Origin: Pleurodeles waltl | Taxonomy: Eukaryota; Chordata; Amphibia; Caudata; Salamandridae | DNA: 64,000 bases | Assembly (NCBI RefSeq): GCF_031143425.1 | Contig: NC_090444.1 | Span: 58,027,533-58,091,532 of the forward strand | Direction: 5' to 3' | Shown: positions 1 through 12,588 of the stretch, piece after piece | How the letters are laid out: every line of letters begins with the position of its first letter | Numbering within the stretch: position 1 is the stretch's first letter | Made by a program: the position numbers and the translations under genes | The notes under the pieces: model-generated | Told to the model about the DNA's origin: nothing | What the model saw: the letters and a program-made list of their open reading frames with translations, nothing else | Database searches by the model: none

Positions 1-76
1 TCACTTTTCTGTGGAAAGCACCGGAGACAGAGTGATAAGGCAATTGCAAGTACTTATCCAACCGCTGCACCACCAA
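1..76 (-). mobile_element. LTR retroelement internal edge
   Basis: This is the sequence just inside the LTR that begins at 77 when read on the minus strand. It would be the leader region of an element that continues leftwards out of the window. No coding sequence is visible. The assignment rests only on its position next to the TG...-type LTR end. Confidence 0.4.
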
Positions 77-1015
77 TGTTGGAGGCTGACCTGGTTTGTA
101 GTGGGTACCCAAGATACTTACACCTTATACCAGATCCAGTTATCCCTTATTAGTGAAATGTAGTCAGTGTCTAGAAGCCAGGATCTCTAGGGGTAGTGTG
201 GATGAGCAGCCAAGGACTAACTAGGAGACATGCAAAGCTCATGCATTGTCACTGTAGTCACACAGTATTCACACACAATGAAAGAAAATATTCAATGTTA
301 CAAAAATAAAGGTATTTATTTTAGTGACACAAATGCCAAAAATACCTTAGAAACTGTACTCCCTTAGGAGGTTAGTAACATACACAATATATACACTAGT
401 ATGCAGGAATAGCTGTAAACAACAGTTACAAAACAGTTCAAATAGTGAAAATCACAATAGTTAGAAATGGGCCTGGGGAACAAAACCATATACTAAAATA
501 GTGGAATGCGAAAGTCAGTTTCCCACCTAGGCAAGTGTAGTGTATAGAGGGGCACTGGGAGTATTAGAAAACACCAAAGGTAAGTAATAGAACACAACCC
601 AGAGCCCTGGAAAGCAGGAGTAAATCATAGTAACTTTACCAGAACACTCAAGAACATTAGAAAGAAGATTATGCAAGAACCATAAGAGCTCAAGACACCT
701 ACGATGGATTCCTGGACCTGAAGACCTGTGGAAGAAGGGGACCAAGTCCAAAAAGCAATCAAGAGTCCAGGGAGAACAGGAGCCCCTGCTAACCCAGATG
801 AAGGTGCAAAAGAAGAACCACGAATGGAGGCCCATGCAGCACTACAACAAAGGGTCCGTGCCGCCATTTTCCGCTAACCGCAAGCTTTGCATGTGCCAAG
901 GCTTGTTGGTAGAATCCAGTGACGCAAACCAGACTGCAATCATCCATCTGGCGTGTGACATCTTCTGCACCAATCAGGAACCCACATCTGTCTTCTTGGG
1001 TGCATTACTGTGTTG
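77..1015 (-). mobile_element. LTR 3' portion, minus orientation
   Basis: The minus strand reads as the 3' part of the same LTR family seen complete at 54730-57769. It shares the run from 'gcaccttcatctggg' through an AATAAA signal to a terminal segment ending next to position 77. The 5' part of the LTR is missing. The region has no gene; small open frames here are chance. It is the left arm of an inverted pair with 1016-1781. Confidence 0.7.
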
Positions 1016-1781
1016 TTCTTCACCGGTGGTTCTTATTTTGCACCTTCATCTGGGTTAACATAGGCGCCTATTCTCCTTGGACTCTTCAGGGCATTTTGGC
1101 TATGGTCCTCTTCTTCCACAGGTCTTCAGGTCCAGGAATCCATTGTTGGTGTCTTGCAGTCTCTTCTGGTTCTTGCATAATCTTCTTTCTCATGTTCTTA
1201 TGTGTTCTAGGAAAGCTACTGTGATTTACTCCTGCTTTCCTGGGCTCTGGGGTGGGTTCTAGTACTTACCTTTGGGGTTTACTGATACTCCCAGAGCCCC
1301 TCAACACCCTACACTTGCCTAGGTGGGAAACCGACTTTCACATTCGACTTTCTTAGTATATGTTTAGTGTCCCCCCAACCTAATTTCTAACTATTGTGAT
1401 TTTCACTAATTGCACTGTTTTTGTTTTCTAACTGTTTTTATTGCTATTTCTCCATACTAGTGTATAGAATTCGTATATTACTTACCTTCTAAGGAAGTAT
1501 AATCTCTAGGGTATTTTTGGCATTTGTGTCACCAAAATAAAGTACCTTTATTTTTGTAACACTGAGTATTTTCTTTCACGTTTGTGAGTACTGTGTGACT
1601 ACAGTGGTATTGCATGAGCTTTGCATGTCTCCTAGTTAGGCCTTGGTTGCTCATCCACACTACCCATAGAGAGTCTGGCTTCTAGACACTGCCTACATTT
1701 TCACTAATAAAGGATAACTGGACCTGGTATAAGGTGTAAGTACCTTAGGTACCCACTACAAACCAGGCCAGCCTCCTATAT
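1016..1781 (+). mobile_element. LTR 3' portion, plus orientation
   Basis: The plus strand carries a second copy of the LTR 3' segment found at 77-1015, in opposite orientation. It includes an AATAAA near 1535 and ends around 'gcctcctata'. The arms match over roughly 750 bp with many substitutions. The two copies therefore make a large imperfect inverted repeat rather than a normal LTR pair. Confidence 0.7.
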
Positions 1782-4700
1782 ACTTATACCCAGTTATGCA
1801 TTTAGAGTGGGGATACTTCAAAGAAGGGCTTTTGAAATGTAAATAGATCCTCTCTTACTCCCCTGGCTCTAGACTCACTACAGAGAGTTATGCAGCTCTT
1901 TGTGTTGAAGCAGGGCACTGTGTGTTTAAGTGTCAGCGTCAGCTCCTCCTTCCCATCCTGCCCAGAATAGCCCATCAACATACAGATGGCCACCTAGTCA
2001 CACCTAAGCTCCATTTGTATGCGGCTGTCTAGAGGGAATGCACAAGTCCAGCCGTCACCCAACGCAGATGTGTATTGGAGACAGGTTGCAGGCACACAGG
2101 GCTAAGAGCAGGAAAATGGAAACTTTGTAAAAGTAACATTTTCAAAATTGTAACAATAAATCTGATTTTACCACTTAAGATAATTTTATTTGACAATCCC
2201 GTAGGTACTAAACATGACAAAGTTATTCCTTCACACTTACTGAATTACAACGTATTAGATGTCACAAGGAATCCTGCATATTAACCTATGAGAGGGGTAA
2301 GCCTCACAGTAATGAAAAATTAATTTGGGAGTGTTTTTTACTACCAGGACATGTAAAACTTAAATGTACATGCCCTACCTTTTAATTTCATGGCACCGAG
2401 CTCTATGGGCTACCTGGGACCTACCTTAGAGGGTCCTTATATGTAATAAGAGGTAAGTTTAAGCCTTGGCAAGAGGGTTTAAATGCCAAGTCGACATGGC
2501 AGTGTAAACTGCACACACAGACTCTGCAATAGCAGGCCTAAGACATGTTTAATGGTTACTTGAGTGGTTGGCACAAACAGTGCTGCAGTCCCACTAGTAT
2601 CGTTGAAATTACATGTCCTGAGCACATGTAGTGCAATATAAGTAAATTAAGTATACCAATTTGGTTTATAACAATCAAACCATGTTTTAGGGAGAGAGCA
2701 AATGGTCAGCAGTTTTAAAGTGCACAAAGTCCTAAGGCCAACAAAAACAAATTAACCTAAAAGTTGAGGAAAAAAAGACAAAATAAATTGGGGTGACCAG
2801 CAGAGAGTGCCATTTTCAACATGCTGGCCCTCCTGCCAAAAGCCAGGGGAGACTAACCAATTCCTTGATGGACTTCCCTACTTAGGTGATAGAAGATGGA
2901 CAATGGCCCACTACTGCAGAGGTACTTGCCAGTTCAATTCCTCTCTGAACTCAGTTGGATCCCTCTGCGTAAGCTCTCCTCAGCTGCTGGACTGCCCATG
3001 GGGAACCCTTCTTCTCACCTGTGGACCCCATCTGTGCAGCACCTAACCTTAATTTACTCACAAATGTATCTCAGTAGGCAGACAGTACCACCATGGCCAA
3101 CAAAGTGATATGGCCTTTTCCACTCCTTGGATCAAACGTCTGTCCTCATCTCAAGGAAAACTCAGTTCATAAGGACAGCAACCAATAGAGGCCACTGACA
3201 GCTATTAGCGTCAGGAGGCAGATCTCATGCTATCTAGTGGTTTCTGACCTCAGTGGTTTTCACAGAGTGGGTACAATAGCCCACCGTGTCATGCACCCTT
3301 TCTCCACTCTACCTCCCACCAGTTCAGGAGTGTGATCCTGAAACTAATCCTTCAATCCAAGGCATCTAACCCTAGGCTGAACAGGGGACAGGGGTAAGTC
3401 CGCCTTCAACCTGCCCCTACATCTGGGCTCCCGTACTCTCCTTTGGGGAGTGGCAATTCCAAAATGAACATAATTCACATTTTCTGAAGCAGATGCAAAG
3501 GGCGCATATAGATGAGGCAACTGTTATAATATGGTGTTGCAATCAAAGGTCCAAAGCTGTGTTTTGTTAATGAAAGTGTATACATTTGAAAAGAATTAAC
3601 AGGTCAAAAAATGTTACTATTGTTTTCAGCAAATAAATAAATATTGACACCAACTTTAACATACAACAATATATAAATGCTATAAAACCCACATAACCCA
3701 CAAAACAAGATTATATACAGTGCTATTTTAGAAAACAGTATCTTCTACAACAATATTAAAAACAACACTTAAAACAATATTCTTACCTTCTAGATTCCTG
3801 TCTATGATATGTTTGACATCACATATTCTTGAAAAAATATTTATGCTGCACAATATTTTTAATTAAATAGTTTGTCCAAACAGCCTGTTGTTGGGCATAT
3901 CAGGTGCACCTCATCTCACCAATCATGAAATGAAGGATCTGGAAGTGTAAGATAAATGTGATCACCCCTTCATTTATCAAGTCAAAGCTCTGGTTCAAAC
4001 CATGATGCTGTTCCTACTGTGGAGCTGGTCCTGGCCTAAGAGGGATTAATGATAAAACCATGCTGGTGGATGGCACGGTAGAACAATGCCAGGACGTAGC
4101 ACTTTTAACTTTCAAGACTTCACTGTGTCAGACATTTTGATCAATGGCAATGATGCAACATTGCCCAAGAGTGGACAAACTGTAGCCCCATTCCTTGTCA
4201 ACCTACTTAATTAACTGTTTAGATGCATGTGCATCCCAAAATAACTGATTTATTTATGGTTGGCACTGAGCTCCTCTGATCCTGCAGATTAAAGAGCATG
4301 AAAAAATACAAAATTTTGCTGGAAATTATGGAGATATGTTTTCAACAATCCAGCTGGATGGTGTCTAGGCAAACAAAAATGGGGATTGGCAATTTGTATT
4401 TTGTCTAAGTAGAGGTCTCTTGATTGATGTACAAATGACAATTTATAACATCCTGTCCTTAGTTGACCAGGCTCTTCTGATGCTTTTCTACCTGTCTGCA
4501 GCTATCCACTGTCAATGACAAACTGCTAGGGAGTGGTGACATGAGTGACTGAAAGGATCACTTACTGACCCACATCATTTCTAGAGGGAAATAATGCAGG
4601 GTTTGCATTAGCGATAGTAATTGTAATTTGGATTGCATTTATATAGTGATAACTATTCCTGGCAAGGTGTCAGCGAGTAGCACGCTACTCCGGAACCCAA

Positions 4701-5525
4701 AAGGATTAGTGGTGGATAAGTATAGGGGAATCTGAGTATAGTATTCGTAGTAGTATATAGAGGCATGATTTAACTTGAGTCGAGGACAAGCGCGTCTGTT
4801 AGTTGGATTGAATATTATGAATATTATAATGGCAGGATAGATGAGGGAAGAAACCAGAAATGTTTATTAGTAGATCACATCAGTAAGAAGAGGTTTGGTA
4901 TGAGAAAAGGAGAGATGGAGGAGGGAGAATTTAGTAGGATTGTTTTGGAGTGCATGGTAGTAAACTGAGGTTTGGGGTGAGCAAGGATGGGCAGAGGAGG
5001 GGAGAGTCTATGCGGGTTATTTTGGAGATCATAGTAGTAGAATGGGTTTGAGATGAGTCAGGTAGTGGAGATAGAGGAGATTGATAGAGTTATAGGGTGA
5101 TGGTGAGACAGAGTAAAGCTTCTGAGAGAATATTTTTTTCCTCTTGTACAGTAGGACTAAAGTAATAAACTATGTAGATGCGTGTGTAAGGAATATACTA
5201 TATTGATATTTAAGCTGTGTCATAGAAACATAGACTTTCAAGAGTTGCAGTATTTGCAGCTAATTTAAGTGTGTATTTAAAAAATATATATTTTATCTCT
5301 TCTCAATATTTCAATAGTAAAATGCTTGTAGATAAATAGTTAAGGTAAGATTTACCTATTGCGATAGATAAAATAAAAAAGAAACTCTTAAACATCTAAT
5401 CAAACAACTTATATAGAAACTATATTTATTCTCATAGATAAACCTACACATACACATACACATATATATATATATATTTAACCATGAGTAAAATATAATT
5501 TTGTTGAAACAGGCCTAAAGACTAT
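1782..5525. other. no gene recognised
   Basis: About 3.7 kb of mostly AT-rich DNA. I see only short chance ORFs, with no recognisable protein family, tRNA or clear terminal repeats. A short TA dinucleotide tract lies at about 5461-5480, just before the Harbinger element. Confidence 0.5.
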
Positions 5526-6370
5526 GGTGGTCATTACAACCCTGGCGGACAGTGTTAAAGCGGCGGAAAAAAATTTGGAATTACGACCGTGGCGGAAACC
5601 ACCAACAAAGACAGCCACTTTAACACTACGACCGCCACGGCATACAGACAAACAGCTTCGTGGTCACCGCCAACAGGCAGGCGGGAGACAATGTACCGCC
5701 CACACTATTATGACAGGCCAATCCACCACCTTTTCTGGGGCGGATTCACCGCGGATAAAAACATGGCGAAAACAGGCATTTCAAAGGGAAAACGCTCACC
5801 TCTTCACACTCCACGAGGAAGGAGGTCACCATGGAGCCGGAACTCCATATTCTTCCTGCGATAGTCTTCCTGCTCCTGTACCAGGAGCACCAATGCCGGC
5901 GGCGAAGACCACGGTGAGTACTGCACCTACGACATAGGGGAGGCAAAAAACAGGGACATACATGCAACACCCCCACCCTCACCCACTACAACACACAGAC
6001 CAATGCATCTCCAAACATTACAGTAACACCCCCCAACCCTCCCGGAAGAATGCAAAGACAAAAGGAAATGAGTGTAACCATTGTATAATATCAAAATAGA
6101 GTAAGCAAAAATATACATATATACACTATTAACAAAATATACACCACGAATAGTAGTCCAGGTAATACACCATTCATAGTCCGTGGACCACTGTGCCCAA
6201 AATGCATGGGCGAGGCCCACACAAGATACCCGGACATGACGGAGAGAACACTGCAGGGGCATCAGATAGAAATACAACAGGCACCTCAGGGGGAAGGAAA
6301 GGGGGGGCACCTCAGCCGGAAGAGTGCACAACGCCAGATCCACGGGGGCTCAATGCCCATTAATGTATCC

Positions 6371-9216
6371 TGGGGAGTGCAAAGCCACAGTCTCTCAAGT
6401 CTCTCCAGTGGGTGGTTTGCCCACTGCACCATCCTGGGGAGTGCAAAGCCACAGTCTCTCAAGTCTCTCCAGTGGGTGGTTTGCCCACTGCTTTATCCTG
6501 GGGAGTGCAAAGCCACAGTCTCTCAAGTCTCTCCAGTGGGTGGTTTGCCCACTGTACCATCCTGGGGAGTGCAAAGCCACAGTCCCTCAAGTCTCTACAG
6601 TGGATGGTTTGCCCACTGTACCATCCTGGGGAGTGCAAAGCCACAGTCTCTCAAGTCTCTCCAGTGGGTGGTTTGCCCACTGCTTTATCCTGGGGAGTGC
6701 AAAGCCACAGTGTCTCAAGTCTCTCCAGTGGGTGGTTTGCCCACTGTACCATCCTGGGGAGTGCAAAGCCACAGTCTCTCAAGTCTCTCCAGTGGGTGGG
6801 TTGCCCACTGCTTTATCCTGGGGAGTGCAAAGCCACAGTCTCTCAAGTCTCTCCAGTGGGTGGTTTGCCCACTGTACCATCCTGGGGAGTGCAAAGCCAC
6901 AGTCTCTCAAGTCTCTCCAGTGGGTGGTTTGCCCACTGCTTTATCCTGGGGAGTGCAAAACCACAGTCTCTCAAGTTTTTCCAGTGGGTGGTTTGCCCAC
7001 TGTACCATCCTGGGGAGTGCAAAGCCACAGTCTCTCAAGTCTCTACAGTGGGTGGTTTGACCACTGTACCATCCTGGGGAGTGCAAAGCCACAGTCTCTC
7101 AAGTCTCTCCAGTGGGTGGTTTGGCCACTGCTTTATTCTGGGGAGTGCAAAGCCACAGTCTCTCAAGTCTCTCCAATGGGTGGTTTGCCCACTGTACCAT
7201 CCTGGGGAGTGCAAAGCCACAGTCTCTCAAGTCTCTCCAGTGGGTGGGTTGCCCACTGCTTTATCCTGGGGAGTGCAAAGCCACAGTCTCTCAAGTCTCT
7301 CCAGTGGGTGGTTTGCCCACTGTACCATCCTGGGGAGTGCAAAGCCACAGTCTCTCAAGTCTCTACAGTGGGTGGTTTGCCCACTGTACCATCCTGGGAA
7401 GTGCAAAGCCACAGTCTCTCAAGTCTCTCCAGTGGGTGGTTTGCCCACTGCTTTATCCTGGGGAGTGCAAAGCCACAGTCTCTCAAGTCTCTCCAGTGGG
7501 TGGTTTGCCCACTGTACCATCCTGGGGAGTGCAAAGCCAACGTCTCTCAAGTCTTTACAGTGGGTGGTTTGCCCACTGTACCATCCTGGGGAGTGCAAAG
7601 CTACAGTCTCTCAAGTCTTTACAATGGGTGGTTTGCTCACTGTACCATCCTGGGGAGTGCAAAGCCACAGTCTCTCAAGTCTCTCCACTGGGTGGGTTGC
7701 CCACTGCTTTATCCTGGGGAGTGCAAAGCCACAGTCTCTCAAGTCTCTCCAGTGGGTGGTTTGCCCACTGTACCATCCTGGGGAGTGCAAAGCCACAGTC
7801 TCTCAAGTCTCTCCAGTGGGTGGTTTGCCCACTGCTTTATCCTGGGGAGTGCAAAGCCACAGTCTCTCAAGTCTCTCCAGTGGGTGGTTTGCCCACTGTA
7901 CCATCCTGGGGAGTGCAATGCCACAGTCCCTCAAGTCTCTACAGTGGGTGGTTTGCCCACTGTACCATCCCGGGGAGTGCAAAGCCACAGTCTCTCAAGT
8001 CTCTCCAGTGGGTGGTTTGCCCACTGCTTTATCCTGGGGAGTACAAAGCCATAGTCTCTCAAGTCTCTCCAGTGGGTGGTTTGCCCACTGTACCATCCTT
8101 GGGAGTGCAAAGCCACAGTCTCTCAAGTCTCTCCAGTGGGTGGGTTGCCGAACTGCTTTATCCTGGGGAGTGCAAAGCCACAGTCTCTCAAGTCTCTCCA
8201 GTGGGTGGTTTGCCCACTGTACCATCCTGGGGAGTGCAAAGCCACAGTCTCTCAAGTCTCTCCAGTGGGTGGTTTGCCCACGGCTTTATCCTGGGGAGTG
8301 CAAAGCCACAGTGTCTCAAGTCTCTCCAGTGGGTGGTTTGCCCACTGTACCATCCTGGGGAGTGCAAAGCCACAGTCTCTCAAGTCTCTCCACTGTGTGG
8401 GTTGCCCACTGCTTTATCCTGGGGAGTGCAAAGCCACAGTCTCTCAAGTCTCTCCAGTGGGTGGTTTGCCCACTGTACCATCCTGGGGAGTGCAAAGCCA
8501 CAGTCTCTCAAGTCTCTCCAGTGGGTGGTTTGCCCACTGCTTTATCCTGGGGAGTGCAAAACCACAGTCTCTCAAGTTTTTCCAGTGGGTGGTTTGCCCA
8601 CTGTACCATCCTGGGGAGTGCAATGCCACAGTCTCTCAAGTCTCTACAGTGGGTGGTTTGCCCACTGTACAATCCTGGGGAGTGCAAAGCCACAGTCTCT
8701 CAAGTCTCTCCAGTGGGTGGTTTGGCCACTGCTTTATTCTGGGGAGTGCAAAGCCACAGTCTCTCAAGTCTCTCCAATGGGTGGTTTGCCCACTGCTTTA
8801 TCCTGGGGAGTGCAAAGCCACAGTCTCTCAAGTCTCTCCAGTGGGTGGTTTGCCCACTGTACCATCCTGGGGAGTGCAAAGCCACAGTCTCTCAAGTCTC
8901 TACAGTGGGTGGTTTGCCCACTGTACCATCCTGGGAAGTGCAAAGCCACAGTCTCTCAAGTCTCTCCAGTGGGTGGTTTGCCCACTGCTTTATCCTGGGG
9001 AGTGCAAAGCCACAGTCTCTCAAGTCTCTCCAGTGGGTGGTTTGCCCACTGTACCATCCTGGGGAGTGCAAAGCCAACGTCTCTCAAGTCTTTACAGTGG
9101 GTGGTTTGCCCACTGTACCATCCTGGGGAGTGCAAAGTTACAGTCTCTCAAGTCTTTACAATGGGTGGTTTGCTCACTGTACCATCCTGGGCAGTGCAAA
9201 GCCACAGTCTCACAAG
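6371..9216. repeat. 64-bp minisatellite, about 44 copies
   Basis: A tandem array with a 64-bp period. From the first 'tggggagtg' at 6371 to the last 'tgggcagtg' at 9188 is 2817 bp, which is 44 periods plus one inserted base near 8150. Each unit contains CAGTGGG-TGGTTTG-CCCACTG, a 7-bp perfect stem. Two unit types, with 'ctttatcct' or 'taccatcct', often alternate. Because 64 leaves a remainder of 1 when divided by 3, the array produces long open frames in several frames. These are not genes. Confidence 0.95.
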
Positions 9217-9226
9217 TGGATAACAG

Positions 9227-9714
9227 TCTCCACTGGTTCTGGAGGGGGCTTTGTGCCCAGAGTGCTTCATCCTGTGCAGGACAGACGGAGTGGATGCATA
9301 TCTCCACTGGTTCTGGAGGAGGACTGGTGCCCAGAGTGCTACATCCTGTGCAGGACAGACGGAGTGGATGCATGTCTCCACTGGTTCTGGAGGGGGCTTT
9401 GTGCCCAGAGTGCTTCATCCTGTGCTGGACAGACAGAGTGGATGCATGCCTCCACTGGTTCTGGAGGGGGACTGGTGCCCAGAGTGCTTCATCCTGTGCA
9501 GGACAGACGGAGTGGATGCATGTCTCCACTGGTTCTGGAGGGGGCTTTGTGCCCAGAGTGCTTCATCCTGGGCAGGACAGACGGAGTGGATGCATATCTC
9601 CACTTGTTCTGAAGGGGGACTGGTGCCCAGAGTGCTTCATCCTGTGCAGGACAGACGGAGTAGATGCATGTCTCCACTGATTCTAGAGGAGGCTTTGTGC
9701 CTAGAGTGCATCAC
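9227..9714. repeat. 74-bp minisatellite, about 6.5 copies
   Basis: The phrase 'tctccactgg' or a one-base variant recurs at 9227, 9301, 9375, 9449, 9523, 9597 and 9671, a constant spacing of 74 bp. The sequence is different from the adjacent 64-bp array. It lies between that array and the 3' end of the minus-strand Myb gene. No protein is inferred from its ORFs. Confidence 0.95.
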
Positions 9715-12208
9715 TCACCCCGTGACGGTCCCTGTTGCGTCACTGACGCGACGATGGGGCTGGCGGTGGCCTCCTGGCCAGCGGGGATGATGGCGGTCTT
9801 CTCCACTGTGCTGCTCCTCCCAGACTTTGTGGCTTTCTTCTGCCCCTTCCCCACCTTGGGAGGAGTAACAGCTGAGTCCACACTCCCCCTGGGACCCCTG
9901 TGAGTGGCTTGGGTGCCTGGAGTCTTCCCCCTCTCCCGCCGGGCACTGGCCAACTTCTGGTGCTTCACAGGGGGGGACTGGCTGTGTTCTGGCTCCGTGA
10001 TACACTGGCTGGCATGGTGGCCGTTGTACTCCACATACCTGTCACAACAGGCACCACTGGTCCCGGTGATTTTGTGGCTGAGGTGCTAGCATGGGACCTA
10101 TGAGTTGGACGGGGGTGGTGGTGGGTAATAGGTTAAGGGTGGACATGAAAAGTTGTTTGGAGACACTGGGACGGGTAGCTGGAGGGGGTTTGGGAGTGGA
10201 GGAAGAGGTGGTGGTTGTAGGAGGTGTACGTTTTGTGGATTTGGGTGCAGGCACTGGAGGCTGTTGTGAGGTGGATAGCTGTTGGTTGGGTGTGTGGCTG
10301 CGTTTGTTTATCTTCGGAGGGGGTGTCACAGACACACTGGGAGAGGACACAGGGGACGTGTGAATGGTAGTGGGGATGCTGAGTGCTCGTGAGCGGGGTG
10401 TGGTGGTGGGTGTGCTGCTGCGGGACGTAGTGGCTTAGTGGTAGTGCATGCAGGTGTGAGTGTAGAAGAGACTGGGAGGGAGGAGGGAGACGACGAGGAG
10501 GGGGACACAGTGGAGGCAGTGGGTGTGTCTGTATGTGTGTGATGCTTGTGTGAGTGCCTGTGGGATGTGTGGTGCTTATGTTTGCCTGAGCTTCCCTTGT
10601 GTGGTGAGGTGTGTGCAGGCTGGTCTGATGGTGTGCTTGGGATAGGCAGAGGTACAGGGGATTGGGTCTGGGTGGAGGAAGTTGGAGGGGGGAGGCTAGA
10701 CACAGGGACAATGGCTGCCATCAGTGCTGAGGCCAGAGTTTGAATGGTTCGATGAAGGGCAGCCTGACCAGAATGAATGCCCTCCAGGAATGCATTTGTG
10801 TGTTGCAACTCCCTTTCTACACCCTGGATGGTATTCGAATTGGTAGACTGCCAAACAGTGAGGGACCTGAGGAGGTCAATGGCCTCCTCACTGAGGGCAG
10901 CAGAGGTGACAGGGGCAGGGCCTGAGGTGCCTGGGGCGAAGGAGATGCCCACCCTCCTTGGTGAGCGGGCACGGGGCGAAGGCTGAGGGGCTGTTGGGAG
11001 TGCAGTGCTGGTAGGGGGGGTGGTGACTGTACCTGTTGAAGTGGGGGGCACAGATGTTGCCACCACCACAAGGGAGCTCCCATCAGAGGACGAGTCCGTG
11101 TCGCTGGTTGCAGATCCTGTGGCCGCCGTGGTCCTCCTCCGTCCAACTGGTGTATTCCGAGTCCATAGTGTGGGCCTCCATGCCCATGTGGGATGCAGCT
11201 CCCTCGTGCTCCGGTGCCACTGCTCCTCCGCCTGATGATGCTAATGCGCCCAAGAAAAGGGAGACCGCAAAAAAAGGGGGGTGGGGAAGAAGAAAGACAG
11301 GTTGAGTGCATGGCTTACCGCTACCGTTGGCGGACAAGACAGACACAGCAGCCCCCTGCACTACGTCGCGCTGTTGGGCTCTACAGTGCAATTCCTAGGT
11401 AATGTCCTACATGGCTATGGACGACATCTGCACACATAGATGACACAGGGGCATGAATAGCTGTACTTGGCACTCTACAGAGGTGGGGCGGGGGGGCCAC
11501 AGGGCCATGCTTTACGAAGGGACCTAGCCTATGGAACTCGCCCTGGCCTAGGGAAACCCACAGCCCTCCTCCCCCACCCAGACACCTCCACTGCGTGCAA
11601 AGTCAGCTGAATGAGAGTGTACTCACCCCCTTGTGTCTGCGGTGATGCCCTCAAGTGGCCATCCACCTCAGGGTAGGCCACCACCAGGATCCGGAACATC
11701 AGGGGGGTCATGGTTTGATGGGCACCCCTCCCACGTTGGGAGGCCATCCCCAGCTGAGCCTCCGCCGTTTTCTTGCTCCAGCGGCGAATGTCCTCCCATC
11801 TCTTCCGGCAGTGGGTGCTCCGTCTGTGGTGGACCCCCAGGGTCCGGACGTCCTTAGCGATGGCATGCCAAATATCCTTCTTCTGGTGGGCGCTGACCTA
11901 CATGAAATGTACAGGGGAAGAAGAGAAGTCATTACCAACTGCACCGTCAAAGTGAGTGGCCCCCATCCCTACCCTTGCTACGTGGCACATGCACCCACCG
12001 TCTTTCATGCACGCAGGACTCTGCCCCCTTTCTTCTTACAACCAGCCCTCTCCGCACAGGCATAGCCCATACAACATGCTCCCTGTGTACTTACCTGTTG
12101 GTCTGGAGGACCGTAGAGTAGCGTGTACTGGGGGAGGACCCTGTCGACTAGCTTCTCCATCTCCTCTGATGTGAAGGCAGGGGCCCTTTCCCCAGACGCA
12201 CGAGCCAT
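9711..12208 (-). pseudogene. Harbinger Myb/SANT protein B, broken copy
   Basis: Exon 1 (12208-12095) starts with ATG and encodes the first half of a Myb/SANT-type domain (APAFTSEEMEKLVD). A good donor follows (CAG|gtaagt). Exon 2 (11897-11627, acceptor catgtag, donor gtgagt) supplies the rest, including THCRKRWEDIRR. Exon 3 starts at 11240 and encodes Ser/Thr/Pro-rich sequence with a conserved segment AIDLLRSLTV...EGIHSGQAA. Compared with element 2 the frame is lost early in exon 3 (stop near 11083) and again downstream. A basic tail lies at 9711-10034. The protein was presumably a DNA-binding partner of the transposase. The gene is divergent from the transposase pseudogene at 12589. Confidence 0.7.
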
Positions 12209-12588
12209 TGTCTCTTCCAGACCGAGGTCACAGCAGCACTTGCAGTGTAGGTCCTCTCCTGTCGAAGATCAGGTATTGAGTGATTCAACAGATAGAAAAT
12301 GGCGGTCACGTCCGCGGCGGTCAGGTCCGCGGCGGTGCGTACCATCACCGCCGGCGTACATCGTCATTGGCTCCTGGGATCCTGAGGGTCCAATGTTAAC
12401 CAATGCAGCAGTGTGCCGCGGTCTTCGACCGCCTTCCGCGACGGTGTACAATGCCAGCGCAGTTACCTCACATCCCATTGTCCCGCTTTAGAGGTCAGGC
12501 AGCCACCATTTCAGGGGCTCACATGGCCTAGTTACCAACTACGTCACACATACCTAGGCCTACTCTCAACACACATACAGGCCAGATT

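Noticed and set aside
6371..9216. CRISPR array
   Set aside because: The whole 64-bp unit is conserved with no unique spacers, and the context is a eukaryotic transposon.
6206..9790. Very long overlapping ORFs (up to 1066 codons) with repeated GGLPTVPSWGVQSHSLSSL-like text
   Set aside because: They are translations of the 64-bp and 74-bp arrays. The 64-bp period cycles through the frames, so all look open. There is no domain and no coding bias beyond the repeat.
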